Assembly (NCBI GenBank): GCA_900544265.1 | Contig: UQUQ01000016.1 | Span: 1 to 51,414 of the forward strand | Reading direction: 5' to 3' | Source: an uncultured Alistipes sp. | GTDB lineage: Bacteria > Bacteroidota > Bacteroidia > Bacteroidales > Rikenellaceae | Length of the DNA: 51,414 nucleotides | Shown here: one piece after another, positions 7,906 through 16,323 of the stretch | Numbering within the stretch: the stretch's first letter is position 1 | Layout of the letters: each line of letters begins with the position of its first letter | The notes under the pieces: generated by a model | What the model saw: the letters and a program-made list of their open reading frames with translations, nothing else | Databases searched by the model: none | What the model was told of the DNA's origin: nothing | Position numbers and translations under genes: made by a program

Positions 7906-9111
7906 ATGCTGCCGCTGCTCTTTGCCCGCCGCTACCTCTTCTCGGCACAGTCCCGGTCGGTCGTCAACCTGATCTCGGGATTGAGCGTTGCGGCCGTGGC
8001 GATGCCCGTGGCGGCGATGATCATCCTGCTGTCGGTCTTCAACGGCTTCGAGACGCTCGTGCGGTCGATGTATTCGGCCTTCGATGCCGACCTGAGCATC
8101 ACGCCGCAGCGGGGCCGGACATTCGAGGCATCGGCGCTCGATACGGCTGCCATGCGCCGCATCCCGGGCGTTGCGGCCCTCTCCTTCACCCTCGAACAGA
8201 GCGCCCTGCTCGAACACGACGGACGGCAGGCCACGGCCACCGTGCGGGGGGTGGACGACGCCTACGGCGAGGTCTTCGCACTGGGCGACGCCGTCACCTC
8301 GGGCGAGTGGCGCGTGCGGCTGGGCGATCTCGAACGGCTGGTCGTCGGCCAGGCCATGGCCTACCGGCTGGGCATCCGCTCGCTGGCCGATGCCGACGTG
8401 ACGCTCTACGCCGTGCGGCGGGGCCGCTTCTCGTCGCTGCTGCCGCTGGAGAACTACACGCGGCGCACGGTGCCCGTGGGGGGCGCCTACACGCTCGACC
8501 TGGAGACCGAACAGCAGTACGTGCTCGCGTCGCTGCGGCTGGCGCAGTCGCTCTTCAACTACCCCGGCCGCGCCTCGGCCCTCGTCGTGCGGCTCGCGCC
8601 GGATGCCGACGCGCGCGACGTGAAGCAGGCGCTGGCGCGCATTGCGGGCGACGACTTCCTCGTCCGCACGCGCGACGAGCTGCGCGCCTCGTTCTACCGG
8701 ATCATGCTCTACGAGAAGTGGGGCATCTTCTTCATCGCCTTCCTGGTGCTCGTCGTCGCCTCGTTCTCGGTGGTCGGGGCGCTCACGATGCTCATCGTCG
8801 AGAAGCGCGACGAGATCGCCACGCTGCGGGCCCTGGGGGCCGACCGGCGCTTCGTGCGGGCCGTCTTCCGGCGGGAGGGCTACCTGATCTGCGGCTGCGG
8901 CGCCCTGCTGGGCGTGGTGCTGGGGGTCGGCGCCTGTCTGCTGCAGCAGTATTTCGGGCTGATCGAGATCCCCGCCGAGACCTTTCTCACGAAGAGCTAC
9001 CCCGTGGAGTTCCGTCCTGCGGACCTGCTGGCCGTGCTGGCAGCCTTCGCGGCCGTCGCCTTCCTGCTGTCGAACCTGACCGTGCGCGGCACGATCAAAA
9101 ACAACATCTGA
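7906..9111 (+). CDS. ABC transporter permease, LolC/LolE family
   Basis: 401 residues in the LolC/LolE layout: a first transmembrane helix at about residues 18-45 after FARRYLFS, a large periplasmic domain (about 50-260), then three helices in the C-terminal FtsX domain. The segment EKRDEIATLRALGADRRFVR is the conserved cytoplasmic coupling loop between the second and third helices. LolC/E proteins extract lipoproteins from the inner membrane with the LolD ATPase. No ATPase is adjacent; the one at 28886 belongs to another operon. A lipoprotein-release role would fit the neighbouring lipoprotein genes but is inference. Confidence 0.85.
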   Translation: MLPLLFARRYLFSAQSRSVVNLISGLSVAAVAMPVAAMIILLSVFNGFETLVRSMYSAFDADLSITPQRGRTFEASALDTAAMRRIPGVAALSFTLEQSALLEHDGRQATATVRGVDDAYGEVFALGDAVTSGEWRVRLGDLERLVVGQAMAYRLGIRSLADADVTLYAVRRGRFSSLLPLENYTRRTVPVGGAYTLDLETEQQYVLASLRLAQSLFNYPGRASALVVRLAPDADARDVKQALARIAGDDFLVRTRDELRASFYRIMLYEKWGIFFIAFLVLVVASFSVVGALTMLIVEKRDEIATLRALGADRRFVRAVFRREGYLICGCGALLGVVLGVGACLLQQYFGLIEIPAETFLTKSYPVEFRPADLLAVLAAFAAVAFLLSNLTVRGTIKNNI

Positions 9112-9113
9112 CC

Positions 9114-9944
9114 ATGAAACGACTCATCCGCACGGCGCTTGCCGTCGTGACGCTGCTCTGCACGGCGGCCTGCGCCCGCCATACGATCATCCCGGACGAC
9201 GAGCTGGCGCAGATCTTCCACGACGCCTTCCTGGCGAACGCCTACATCGGCAGCCAGAACGTCCGGATCGACTCGCTGAACATCTACGAACCGATCTTCG
9301 CCCGCTACGGCTATACGACCGAGGACGTGCAGTACACGATCGGCAACTTCTCGAAGCGCAAGAGCGCACGCCTGGGCGACGTCGTCGAACTGGCGATCGA
9401 CCGGCTCGAGGAGGAGGGCAAGCGCTACGACCGCGAGGTGGCGATCCTCGACACGATCGACAACGTGGCGCGGCGGACCTTCACGCGCACGGTGCTTTCG
9501 GATTCGCTCATCCGCGTGCGGTCGCTGCGCGACACGGCCCGGTTGAGCTTCGTCGTCGACGTCGAGCCGGGCGAGTACCGCCTGACGATGAAGTATCTGG
9601 TCGATTCGCTCGACCGCAACGACCGGGTGCTGCGCAGCCGGATGTGGATCGAGCGCAACGACAGCACGCAGGCCTACCCCTATACGCTGACGCTGCGCCG
9701 CCACCGCGAGGAGAGCTTTACGCGCACGTTCCGTGTCGACACCTCGCACCGGCGGCTGCACCTGCACCTGCTGACCTTCACCGACCGTTCGCCCAAGCGG
9801 CCGTCGGTCACGGTCTCCGACCTGCGGCTCACGCACACGCCCGAGACCCGCACGGCCGTCGACAGCCTCTATATCAAGCAACTTGACGTGCGTATCTTCG
9901 CCGATGAATTCTTCCGTGCCGCCCTTCCGAAGGATAGCCTCTAA
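9114..9944 (+). CDS. DUF4296-type lipoprotein
   Basis: 276 residues. The signal peptide ends at LLCTAAC (lipidated C20). Residues about 25-110 (IPDDELAQIFHDAFLANAY, then YGYTTEDVQYTIGNFSKRKS) match the alpha-helical DUF4296 family of Bacteroidota lipoproteins. The second half, about 130-270, is beta-rich (FVVDVEPGEYRLTMKYLVDS) and may be a separate domain. ATG 9114 lies two bases after the permease stop. The 3' end overlaps the next gene by 41 bases in another frame. The function of DUF4296 is not established. Confidence 0.8.
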   Translation: MKRLIRTALAVVTLLCTAACARHTIIPDDELAQIFHDAFLANAYIGSQNVRIDSLNIYEPIFARYGYTTEDVQYTIGNFSKRKSARLGDVVELAIDRLEEEGKRYDREVAILDTIDNVARRTFTRTVLSDSLIRVRSLRDTARLSFVVDVEPGEYRLTMKYLVDSLDRNDRVLRSRMWIERNDSTQAYPYTLTLRRHREESFTRTFRVDTSHRRLHLHLLTFTDRSPKRPSVTVSDLRLTHTPETRTAVDSLYIKQLDVRIFADEFFRAALPKDSL

Positions 9945-10290
9945 CCGGCTGTGGACTCCGGCGGGCGTCGTGCGCGATCCGGTTGTGGAGGTTGCCCCCG
10001 ACGGCCGTATCCTCGCCGTGGAGAGCCTTGCCGATCCCGACCGGCTTCCCCTGACGGAGTTCTACGCCGGGCTGCTCGTCCCCGCCTTCCCGGACGATTA
10101 CCGCGCGGCCTTCGCCGCACTGCTTGCGCAGCGCGAACGGCCGTTGGAGGAGCTGCTTGCTGCGCTGATCCCTTCGGACGGAGCCCTGCGCGGCGGGGCG
10201 CTGGTGGTCATCTCGGGTCTGGACTATGCGCCGCTGCGCCTGACCGACCGGGCGCAGATCCGCCTGCTCGTCGCCGGACGGAACTTTTGA
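9904..10290 (+). CDS. Small protein resembling the outer beta domain of an amidohydrolase, without the catalytic barrel
   Basis: 128 residues from ATG 9904. The N-terminal half (SNRLWTPAGVVRDPVVEVAP, DGRILAVE, EFYAGLLVPAF) looks like the start of amidohydrolase-superfamily enzymes, where a beta strand pair is followed by L(V/T)PGF and then the metal-binding HxH. Here LVPAF is followed directly by a helical stretch with no histidine. The C-terminal GALVVISGLDYAPLRLTD then resembles the closing beta strands of the same superfamily. The TIM barrel that should lie between them (~250 residues) is absent. The protein therefore looks like a reduced, non-catalytic derivative or an in-frame deletion remnant. 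An ATG at 9883 is a possible alternative start. It overlaps the DUF4296 gene. Confidence 0.6.
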   Translation: MNSSVPPFRRIASNRLWTPAGVVRDPVVEVAPDGRILAVESLADPDRLPLTEFYAGLLVPAFPDDYRAAFAALLAQRERPLEELLAALIPSDGALRGGALVVISGLDYAPLRLTDRAQIRLLVAGRNF

Positions 10291-10446
10291 CACTCCGGCC
10301 GCGGCCCCGCCGCCGTTCCCTTTCAATCATTGTGTTCCGATTGTCGCCCCGCACCCCCGGGGCCGCCTTCATGTTTCCTGTCGCCTTCGTGTTCCCGGCA
10401 GCCCGCAGGCCGCTTTCCGGATGCCCCCGCAGGATAGCCGCCCCGC

Positions 10447-11343
10447 TCAGACGGGCAGATGCTCCTCGACCGTGCGGCGCAGGTGCTCGCGGTTGAGGTG
10501 GGTGTAGATTTCGGTCGTGAGGATGCTCTCGTGTCCGAGCATCTCCTGCACCTGGCGGATGCCCGCACCCCCTTCGATCAGGTGTGTGGCGAAGGAGTGG
10601 CGGAAGGTGTGGGGCGAGATGTGCTTGGTGATTCCCGCGCGGCGGGCCGCCTCGCGCAGGATCGTGAAGACCATTACGCGCGTGAGCCCCTTGCCGCGGT
10701 TGTTCAGGAAGAGCACCTCCCCGTTGGTGCGGGCCTTGCGCCGCTCCTCGAGGTAGAGCTGGATCTTGTCGCGGGCCGCGGCGCTGACGGGTACGAGCCG
10801 CTGCTTGTCGCCCTTTCCCGTGACGCGGATGTACCCCTCTCCGAAGAAGAGGTCCGAGAGGCGCAGCGACGTGAGCTCCGAAACGCGCAACCCGCACGAG
10901 TAGAGCACCTCGAGCATCGCACTGTCGCGCAGCCCCTTGGCCGTCGAGGTGTCCACCGCAGCGATGATGCGGTCGATCTCCCCGGTCGTGAGGACGTCGG
11001 GCAGCTGCCGCCCGCACTTGGGCGCCTCGACGAACTCCGCGGGCGAGGCGTCGATCTGCTCGTCGAGAAGCAGGAAGTTGAAGAAGCTGCGGATGCCGCT
11101 CAGGTTCCGGGCCTGCGAGCTCTTTTCGCGGCCGTGGTCGTAGAGCCACGCCATGTAGCGCTCGATCATCTCGCGCCCGACCTTGCGGGGCGGCACGTCC
11201 CACAGCCGCAGGACGAAGTGTGCGAACTGCCGCAGGTCGCGCATGTAGGATTCGACGGTATTCTCCGAGAGCCGCTTTTCGAGCCGGATGTAGGTGCGGT
11301 AGCGGTGCCCGGCCTCCTGCCATTTTTTGGTATTTTCTGCCAT
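10447..11343 (-). CDS. xerD: Tyrosine recombinase XerD-like
   Basis: 298 residues, the length of XerC/XerD. It contains the N-terminal SAM-like core-binding domain (about residues 8-95) and the catalytic domain with all active residues: R153 (GLRVSEL), K177/K180 (TGKGDKQR), H245 and R248 (HTFRHSFATHL), H271 (LGH) and the nucleophile Y280 (TTEIYTHL). Xer recombinases resolve chromosome dimers at dif. No integrase-type extensions or adjacent att-like repeats are visible, so a housekeeping Xer role is more likely than a mobile element. It is transcribed divergently from prmA across a 69-bp gap. Whether XerC or XerD is the right name cannot be decided here. Confidence 0.88.
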   Translation of the reverse strand: MAENTKKWQEAGHRYRTYIRLEKRLSENTVESYMRDLRQFAHFVLRLWDVPPRKVGREMIERYMAWLYDHGREKSSQARNLSGIRSFFNFLLLDEQIDASPAEFVEAPKCGRQLPDVLTTGEIDRIIAAVDTSTAKGLRDSAMLEVLYSCGLRVSELTSLRLSDLFFGEGYIRVTGKGDKQRLVPVSAAARDKIQLYLEERRKARTNGEVLFLNNRGKGLTRVMVFTILREAARRAGITKHISPHTFRHSFATHLIEGGAGIRQVQEMLGHESILTTEIYTHLNREHLRRTVEEHLPV

Positions 11344-11372
11344 GAAAACGAGCGCTTTCAAAAGTTTATCCG

Positions 11373-11380
11373 TAACTTTG
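11373..11380 (+). promoter_or_regulatory. Bacteroidota -7 promoter box for prmA
   Basis: TAACTTTG matches TAnnTTTG exactly, 32 bases before the prmA ATG at 11413, in the 69-bp gap between xerD and prmA. On the opposite strand, TACCTTCG (complement of 11387-11394) is a 7-of-8 match that could serve xerD, so the gap may hold overlapping divergent promoters. Confidence 0.65.
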
Positions 11381-11412
11381 TCCGGACGAAGGTACGAAAA
11401 TTTTACATAATT

Positions 11413-12240
11413 ATGGATTATGTCGCATTGAATGTCCCCGTTGCGGACGACGAGCAGTCCGATATCCTGACCGCCGAGCTGGCCGACTATCCCTTCGAGA
11501 GCTTCGAGACGGGCGGCGGCGTGCTCAAGGCCTACATCCCGCAGGAGCGGCTGGCCGACTGCAAGGAGCAAGTCGACGCCCTGCTGGCGCGCTACGGCGT
11601 GCAGGGGCGCTACATCGCCATCGAGACGCAGAACTGGAACGCCGTCTGGGAGAGCAACTTCCCGGCCGTGGATGTCGAGGGGCGGCTGCGCATCCGCGCG
11701 CCGTTCCACGAGGCCGCCCCTGTAGGCGAGGAGGAGGTGGTCATCATGCCGAAGATGTCGTTCGGCACGGGACACCACGCCACGACGTGGCTCATGGCGC
11801 GGGCGGTGCTCGATCTGGGTGTTGCCGGTCGTTCGGGCCTCGACATGGGCAGCGGCACGGGCGTACTGGCGATCGTGGCGGCCAGGTGCGGCGCCGCACA
11901 CGTCGACGCCGTGGACATCGACGACTGGGCCGACGAGAACTGCCGCGAGAATGTCGCGGCGAACGGCGTGACCGACCGCGTGACGCCGATGCTGGGCGAC
12001 GTGCGGCGCATCGCGGGACGCCGTTACGACTTCATCCTCGCGAACATCAACCGCAACATCCTCGTGGCGGACATGGCGGCCTATGCCGCGGCGCTGCTGC
12101 CGGGCGGCGACCTGGTGATGAGCGGTTTTCTGGAGCCCGACGTCGGGCCGATCGTCGCGCGGTCCGCGGAGCTGGGCCTCCGGCACGTCGCCACGCAGTC
12201 GCGCGAAGGGTGGATGCTGGTCCATGTGCGCAGGGAGTAG
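11413..12240 (+). CDS. prmA: Ribosomal protein L11 methyltransferase
   Basis: 275 residues. PrmA trimethylates ribosomal protein L11 using S-adenosylmethionine. Evidence is the N-terminal substrate-recognition domain (residues 1-90), the WNAVWESNFPAV linker, MSFGTGHHATT, the SAM-binding DMGSGTGVLAI (about 144-154) and the catalytic-loop ILANINRNIL, all typical of PrmA. The start at 11413 is the only ATG compatible with the promoter at 11373-11380. recO follows after three bases, so the two are co-transcribed. Confidence 0.93.
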   Translation: MDYVALNVPVADDEQSDILTAELADYPFESFETGGGVLKAYIPQERLADCKEQVDALLARYGVQGRYIAIETQNWNAVWESNFPAVDVEGRLRIRAPFHEAAPVGEEEVVIMPKMSFGTGHHATTWLMARAVLDLGVAGRSGLDMGSGTGVLAIVAARCGAAHVDAVDIDDWADENCRENVAANGVTDRVTPMLGDVRRIAGRRYDFILANINRNILVADMAAYAAALLPGGDLVMSGFLEPDVGPIVARSAELGLRHVATQSREGWMLVHVRRE

Positions 12241-12243
12241 GCC

Positions 12244-12969
12244 GTGAAGAGTTACAAGGGACGGGGCGTGGTGCTCCACTCGCTCAAATACGGCGATTCG
12301 TCGCTGGTCGTCTACCTGCTGACCGACGTGGGCGGACGCCGCACCTACATGGTGCAGGGGGTGCGCAGCCGCAGCGGCCGGGGCTCGAAGCTGGCCCTTT
12401 TCCAGCCGATGTTCCCCGTCGAGTTCGAGGGGCTGGAGTCGCCGCGCCGCGAGATGGACCGCTTCCGCGAGGTCCGTGCGGGCTTCGTCCTGCAGTCGCT
12501 GCCCTTCGACGTGCGCAAGTCGACCGTCGCGCTCTTCATGGCCGAGGTGCTCTACCGGCTGGTCCGCGAGAGCGAGCCCAACGAGGCGCTCTTCGACTTC
12601 GTCTGGGGCTCGGTCGCCGAGCTCGACGCGATGCGGGAGGGGGTCGCCAACTTCCACCTCTGGTTTCTCGCCCACCTGAGCCGCCTGCTGGGCTTCTGCC
12701 CGGGCAACGACTACGCGCCGGGCGACTGGTTCGATATCAGCGAGGGACTCTATACGAAAAACCGTCCCGCGCACGTTCGATACATGACGCAGGAGTCTTC
12801 CCGCCTCCTGCACGAGATACTGACGTGCGACGTCGCCCGTCTGGGCGGCATCGGCCTCGGCCGCGATCAGCGGGTCGCCTTTCTCAATGCGCTGCTGGTC
12901 TACCTGGGCTACCACCTCGACGCGATCAATGCCGTACAGTCGGTTCGGATTCTGCGGGAAGTTTTTTGA
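12244..12969 (+). CDS. recO: DNA repair protein RecO
   Basis: 241 residues, normal for RecO, which loads RecA on gaps together with RecR. The N-terminal OB-fold (about residues 1-80) begins KGRGVVLHSLKYGDSSLVV, a standard RecO opening, followed by the helical domain with FHLWFLAHLSRLLGFCPGND. The start codon is GTG, four bases after the last base of prmA. The four-cysteine zinc site of many RecO proteins is not present, as only isolated cysteines remain. It probably shares the prmA promoter. Confidence 0.9.
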   Translation: MKSYKGRGVVLHSLKYGDSSLVVYLLTDVGGRRTYMVQGVRSRSGRGSKLALFQPMFPVEFEGLESPRREMDRFREVRAGFVLQSLPFDVRKSTVALFMAEVLYRLVRESEPNEALFDFVWGSVAELDAMREGVANFHLWFLAHLSRLLGFCPGNDYAPGDWFDISEGLYTKNRPAHVRYMTQESSRLLHEILTCDVARLGGIGLGRDQRVAFLNALLVYLGYHLDAINAVQSVRILREVF

Positions 12970-12981
12970 AAAAGGTGTGCC

Positions 12982-13368
12982 ATGAAAAAGATTTTGCTGC
13001 TTGCCGCGGCGGCCTTTGCTGCCGTACTGACGGTTTCGGCGCAGGAACCGTCTCCGTTCCAGACCACGCGTCCCGATTCGCTCCGCAACCGGGGCTTCTC
13101 GCTTCCCGACTCGCTGGCGCATCTCTCGCCGTGGCGTCAGGAGTACCGTAAAATCCCCCGCCGGGAGCAGACGCAGCCCGCCGTCTCGATGACCTCGATC
13201 GTCGTGATCGACCCCGAGCAGCTGCCCGACCGGATCACCGTCCTGGAGAACAATACGCTGCGCCTGACTCCGCACCTGACGATCGGCAACGGCCAGGCCT
13301 GGAACTGGGGCCCCTATCCCGACTCCTACCTCGACGCGCGGACCCTGTCGTTCCCCATGCCCCGATAG
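12982..13368 (+). CDS. Small secreted protein of unknown function
   Basis: 128 residues with a strong signal peptide (cleavage after VSAQ, about residue 21). The mature part is rich in Pro, Arg and Asp with no recognisable domain: an N-terminal PDSLRNRGFSLPDSL stretch, a short beta-like region (TSIVVIDPEQLP, ITVLENNTLRLTP) and a tail containing NGQAWNWGPYPDSYLDARTL. There is no lipobox, so a free periplasmic or exported protein is expected. It lies 12 bases after recO and is probably the last gene of that unit. Confidence 0.65.
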   Translation: MKKILLLAAAAFAAVLTVSAQEPSPFQTTRPDSLRNRGFSLPDSLAHLSPWRQEYRKIPRREQTQPAVSMTSIVVIDPEQLPDRITVLENNTLRLTPHLTIGNGQAWNWGPYPDSYLDARTLSFPMPR

Positions 13369-13409
13369 GGCGCCGGGCGCTCCGCCCGTTTCGTACATCC
13401 CCGTTCGGC

Positions 13410-13468
13410 GCCTTTCCGGCCGGACGACCGCAGCCCTGCCGACGACCGAAAGGCCGCCGGCTTTTTTT
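13410..13468 (+). terminator. Possible intrinsic terminator after the prmA-recO unit
   Basis: GCCTTTC (13410-13416) can pair with GAAAGGC (13448-13454), and a run of seven T follows at 13462-13468. The loop is long (about 30 bases, itself able to pair) and eight bases separate the stem from the T-run, so the structure is imperfect. It lies between convergent genes. Confidence 0.4.
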
Positions 13469-13529
13469 GTGCCCGGCCGGTCGCGGACGGCTCCGGCCGG
13501 CCCCGGTGAGAGGGCCGGAGATCGCCGGG

Positions 13530-14834
13530 CTACTCGAAGAGCAGGGTGAAGGTGACGCGGCGATCCGTGTTGGACGTGAGGCGCAGCGACCCGTTGTGCA
13601 GCTGCATGATGCGGCGCGAGACGCTCAATCCGATGCCCGACCCGTCGGCCTTGGTCGTGAAGAAGGGCGTGAAGATGTTTTCCGTCACGGCGGCGGGGAT
13701 GGCCTTCCCGTTGTCGGTGACGTCGATGCGGATGTTCTCCCCCTCGTCGATGCGGGCCCGGACGTCGATGCGGGCGTCGGGCTGCGCGGCGACCGCCTCG
13801 CGGGCGTTCTTGAGCAGGTTGACCACGACCTGCGAGACGAGCCCCTCGTCGGCGTAGACGAGCATCTCGGCGGGCTGTACGTCGACCGTGATGCCGACCT
13901 GCGGCGTGGCAACGAGCGCCGCGGCGCGCTCGAGCAGGCCGCGCACCTCGACCGGCGCCTTCTGCGGCTCGGGGATGCGCGTGAAGCGGCGGAACGTCTC
14001 GACGAATGCCGTGAGGCGGCGGCTCGTCGCCGAGATCGTCTCGAGCCCCTGCGCGACGTCCGTGTCGAGCGGGCGGCCGAGGTGCAGCAGCGTGTCGCTG
14101 AGCGAGGTGATCGGTGCGAGCGAGTTCATGATCTCGTGCGTGAGGATGCGCGTGAGCTTGCTCCACGACTCGATCTGCGTCTGGGCGAGGTAGTCGTCGA
14201 TGTCGCTGACGGCGATGACGCGCAGTCGCTTCTGGTCGAGCATGATCTCGGCGCAGGTGAGCGAGAGGTTGACCTCGCCGGCTTCGGTCATCTCCTTGAC
14301 GTGGAGCCGCTGGCCGGTGCGGATCTCCTGCAGGGCGCGGCAGGCCTCGGGCATCGAGGTCTCGGTCTGCCGGATGTGGGTCATGCGGGGCAGGCCGAAG
14401 ATGCGCAGAGCCTCGCCGTTGGCCTGGTAGACGCTTCCGGCGTCGTTGACCGTCACGAGTCCCGTGCGGGCGCACTCCATGATGAGCTGGTAGTAGCGTT
14501 CGCGCTCCTCGGCGCGGAGCTTGGCCCGCACGATGATCTCCTTGATGCGGTTGAGCGCCGTGTTGAGCATCCGGTTGTCGGCCTCGGCCTCGTCGTCGCG
14601 GAACCGGAACGTCAGGTCGTCGTTGTCGATGGCGTTGAACATGAAGGTCACGCGGCGGATCGACTCGCCGTAGCGGCGGATGATGCGGTAGATGCAGAGC
14701 CCGACGAGCGGCACGAAGAGGATGGAGAAGATGTAGAACCCGCTTGCGAGGATCGCCCCCAGCCCGGCCGTCGCCAGGACGAGCAGCACGAGCTGTTCGA
14801 CGAGCGGCCCGTATGAGATGCCGTCGTTTTTCAT
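13530..14834 (-). CDS. Sensor histidine kinase, NtrY/ZraS-like
   Basis: 434 residues. Two hydrophobic helices lie almost back to back (about residues 10-32 and 34-53), leaving essentially no periplasmic loop. They are followed by a HAMP-like or helical linker, a PAS-like domain (about 110-215), the HisKA phosphoacceptor H233 in LTHEIMNSLAPI and an HATPase domain with NLLKNAREAV, DNGKAIP and GSGIGLS. It should autophosphorylate and pass phosphate to the regulator encoded just upstream on the same strand. The two genes overlap by four bases (ATGA at 14831-14834), which is strong evidence for a pair. The short membrane region suggests sensing inside the membrane or through a partner. Confidence 0.9.
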   Translation of the reverse strand: MKNDGISYGPLVEQLVLLVLATAGLGAILASGFYIFSILFVPLVGLCIYRIIRRYGESIRRVTFMFNAIDNDDLTFRFRDDEAEADNRMLNTALNRIKEIIVRAKLRAEERERYYQLIMECARTGLVTVNDAGSVYQANGEALRIFGLPRMTHIRQTETSMPEACRALQEIRTGQRLHVKEMTEAGEVNLSLTCAEIMLDQKRLRVIAVSDIDDYLAQTQIESWSKLTRILTHEIMNSLAPITSLSDTLLHLGRPLDTDVAQGLETISATSRRLTAFVETFRRFTRIPEPQKAPVEVRGLLERAAALVATPQVGITVDVQPAEMLVYADEGLVSQVVVNLLKNAREAVAAQPDARIDVRARIDEGENIRIDVTDNGKAIPAAVTENIFTPFFTTKADGSGIGLSVSRRIMQLHNGSLRLTSNTDRRVTFTLLFE

Positions 14835-16192
14835 AATCCGTAGCGCTTGATCTTGTTGTAGAGCGTCTGACGCGTGATGCCGAGCTGCTGGGCCACGGCC
14901 GAGAGGTTGCCGCCGTGGCGCACCATCGCCTGCGCGATCATCGTGCGCTCCATCTGCTCGAGGGTCGCCTCCCCGGGGTCGGCCGTCTGAACCGCTGCCG
15001 CGGCGGGGCGGAGCAGCAGCGTCTCGGGGGTGATCGGCCCGCCGTCGCTCAGGATCACGGCCTTCTCCACGGCGTGCTGCAACTCGCGGATGTTCCCTGG
15101 CCAGGCGTGCTCGACGAGCTCGTGCTCGGCCGCGGCGTCGAATCCCGTGATCGGCTTCTGGTACTTCGCGGTGTAGCGCTCGAGGAACTTCCGGCTCAGG
15201 GGCAGAATATCCTCGCGGCGCTGACGCAGGGGCGGCAGGTCGATGTGGATGGTGTTGATGCGGTAGAGGAGGTCTTCGCGGAAGCTCCCCTCGGCCACCA
15301 TGCCGAACAGGTCGCGGTTCGTCGCCGAGATCAGCCGGATGTCGACCTTGCGCGGGGTGTTGCTGCCCACGCGGACGATCTGCCCGCTCTGAATGGCCGT
15401 CAGCAGCTTCGACTGCAGGTGCAGCGGGAGGTTGCCGATCTCGTCCAGGAAGAGCGTCCCGTGGTCCGCGACCTCGAACTTCCCGGCACGGTCGGTCCGC
15501 GCGTCGGTGAAGGCCCCCTTGACGTGGCCGAAGAGCTCGCTCTCGAAGAGTGTTTCGGGTACGGCGCCCATGTCGACCGGGACCATCAGCTCGCCGCTGC
15601 GGCGCGAGCGGTTGTGAATCTCGCGGGCGAGCATCTCCTTGCCCGTGCCGTTCTCGCCCGTGATGAGGATGTTGGCATCCGTTGCGGCGACCTTCTCGAC
15701 GATCTCGCGGATGCGTCCCATCGCGGGGCTCGTGCCCCAGAACATCGGCTGCTCGGCCGTCAGCTCGCGCTTGATCTCCTTGAGCTGCTTCACCTCGCGC
15801 TGCGAGCGCGAGAGGTTGTAGGCGTTGCGCAGCGCGGCGACCAGCCGGTCGTTGTCCCAGGGCTTGACGACGAAATCGACCGCCCCGTCGCGCATGGCCT
15901 GCACCGCCAGGTCGATGTCGGCATAGGCCGTGAAGAGGACGACCTGCACCTCGGGGCGCCGGGCGCGGATCTGCCGCAGCCAGTAGATGCCTTCGTTTCC
16001 GGTGTTGATCCCCGCCGTGAAGTTCATGTCGAGCAGGACGACGTCGACACGCTCCTCGCGCAGCGTCGCATCGAGCGCATTGGGTCCCGGGAGCGTCAGC
16101 ACCCGGGCAAAATATTTTTCCAGCAGCAGCCGCAGCGCCGCGAGGATGCTGCGGTTGTCGTCCACGATCAGTACGGTTCCCTCCCTGGTCAT
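14831..16192 (-). CDS. Sigma-54-dependent response regulator, NtrC family
   Basis: 453 residues in the order receiver, AAA+ domain, Fis-type HTH. The receiver has the acidic pair D11/D12, phosphoacceptor D55 (LLDMNF), T88 and K110. The AAA+ domain has Walker A GENGTGKE (179-186), the sigma-54 contact loop as GAFTDA (226-231) instead of GAFTGA, Walker [10 protein letters not shown] (245-253) and the [10 protein letters not shown] motif. The C-terminal [20 protein letters not shown] is the DNA-binding helix-turn-helix. It is the first gene of a two-gene unit with the kinase and is divergent from the TolC-permease operon. ATG 16192 is chosen because the receiver begins at once after it. Confidence 0.93.
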   Translation of the reverse strand: MTREGTVLIVDDNRSILAALRLLLEKYFARVLTLPGPNALDATLREERVDVVLLDMNFTAGINTGNEGIYWLRQIRARRPEVQVVLFTAYADIDLAVQAMRDGAVDFVVKPWDNDRLVAALRNAYNLSRSQREVKQLKEIKRELTAEQPMFWGTSPAMGRIREIVEKVAATDANILITGENGTGKEMLAREIHNRSRRSGELMVPVDMGAVPETLFESELFGHVKGAFTDARTDRAGKFEVADHGTLFLDEIGNLPLHLQSKLLTAIQSGQIVRVGSNTPRKVDIRLISATNRDLFGMVAEGSFREDLLYRINTIHIDLPPLRQRREDILPLSRKFLERYTAKYQKPITGFDAAAEHELVEHAWPGNIRELQHAVEKAVILSDGGPITPETLLLRPAAAAVQTADPGEATLEQMERTMIAQAMVRHGGNLSAVAQQLGITRQTLYNKIKRYGL

Positions 16193-16213
16193 CTTTTCGG
16201 TCCTATTTTCGGG

Positions 16214-16221
16214 TAAAATTA
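16214..16221 (-). promoter_or_regulatory. Possible -7 box for the regulator-kinase pair
   Basis: Read on the minus strand this is TAATTTTA, 7 of 8 matches to TAnnTTTG, 21 bases upstream of the regulator start at 16192. No -33 element could be assigned, so this is a weak call. Confidence 0.35.
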
Positions 16222-16249
16222 GCGTTTTCGACGCGAAAACCGCCCCGGC

Positions 16250-16289
16250 GTGTCCACTTTTTTTTACACGGGTGTCCATTTTTTTTACA
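16250..16289 (+). promoter_or_regulatory. Twin direct repeats, candidate regulator-binding site (enhancer)
   Basis: Two copies of GTGTCCA followed by eight T and ACA lie at 16250-16268 and 16272-16289, so equivalent positions are 22 bp apart, about two helical turns. Each unit is a TGT-N(11-12)-ACA half-dyad, which resembles activator sites of the NtrC/NifA kind (known for NifA as TGT-N10-ACA). The pair is centred roughly 100 bp upstream of the transcription start predicted from the sigma-54 promoter at 16345-16360, the usual place for an enhancer. Assignment to the adjacent regulator is inference. Confidence 0.55.
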
Positions 16290-16323
16290 ATGCCTGCCAA
16301 AGTGCAAAATCTTAAAGCACTGT

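Noticed and set aside
10291..10446. Terminator or small RNA between the amidohydrolase-like gene and xerD
   Set aside because: The gap is GC-rich but has no stem followed by a T-run and no promoter box, so nothing can be supported.
10447..11343. Integrase of a mobile element
   Set aside because: Size and motifs fit housekeeping XerC/D, and no att-like repeats, tRNA target or phage genes flank it.
10447..14475. Very long open frame on the minus strand across prmA, recO and the kinase gene
   Set aside because: Only its last ~300 codons (XerD) have family signatures. The rest is antisense to well-supported genes and consists of Arg/Ala/His-rich text caused by codon bias.
14831..16192. GAFTDA in place of GAFTGA as a sign of a non-functional sigma-54 activator
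   Set aside because: Many Bacteroidota activators carry this variant, and the Walker motifs and HTH are intact; the nearby sigma-54 promoter supports function.
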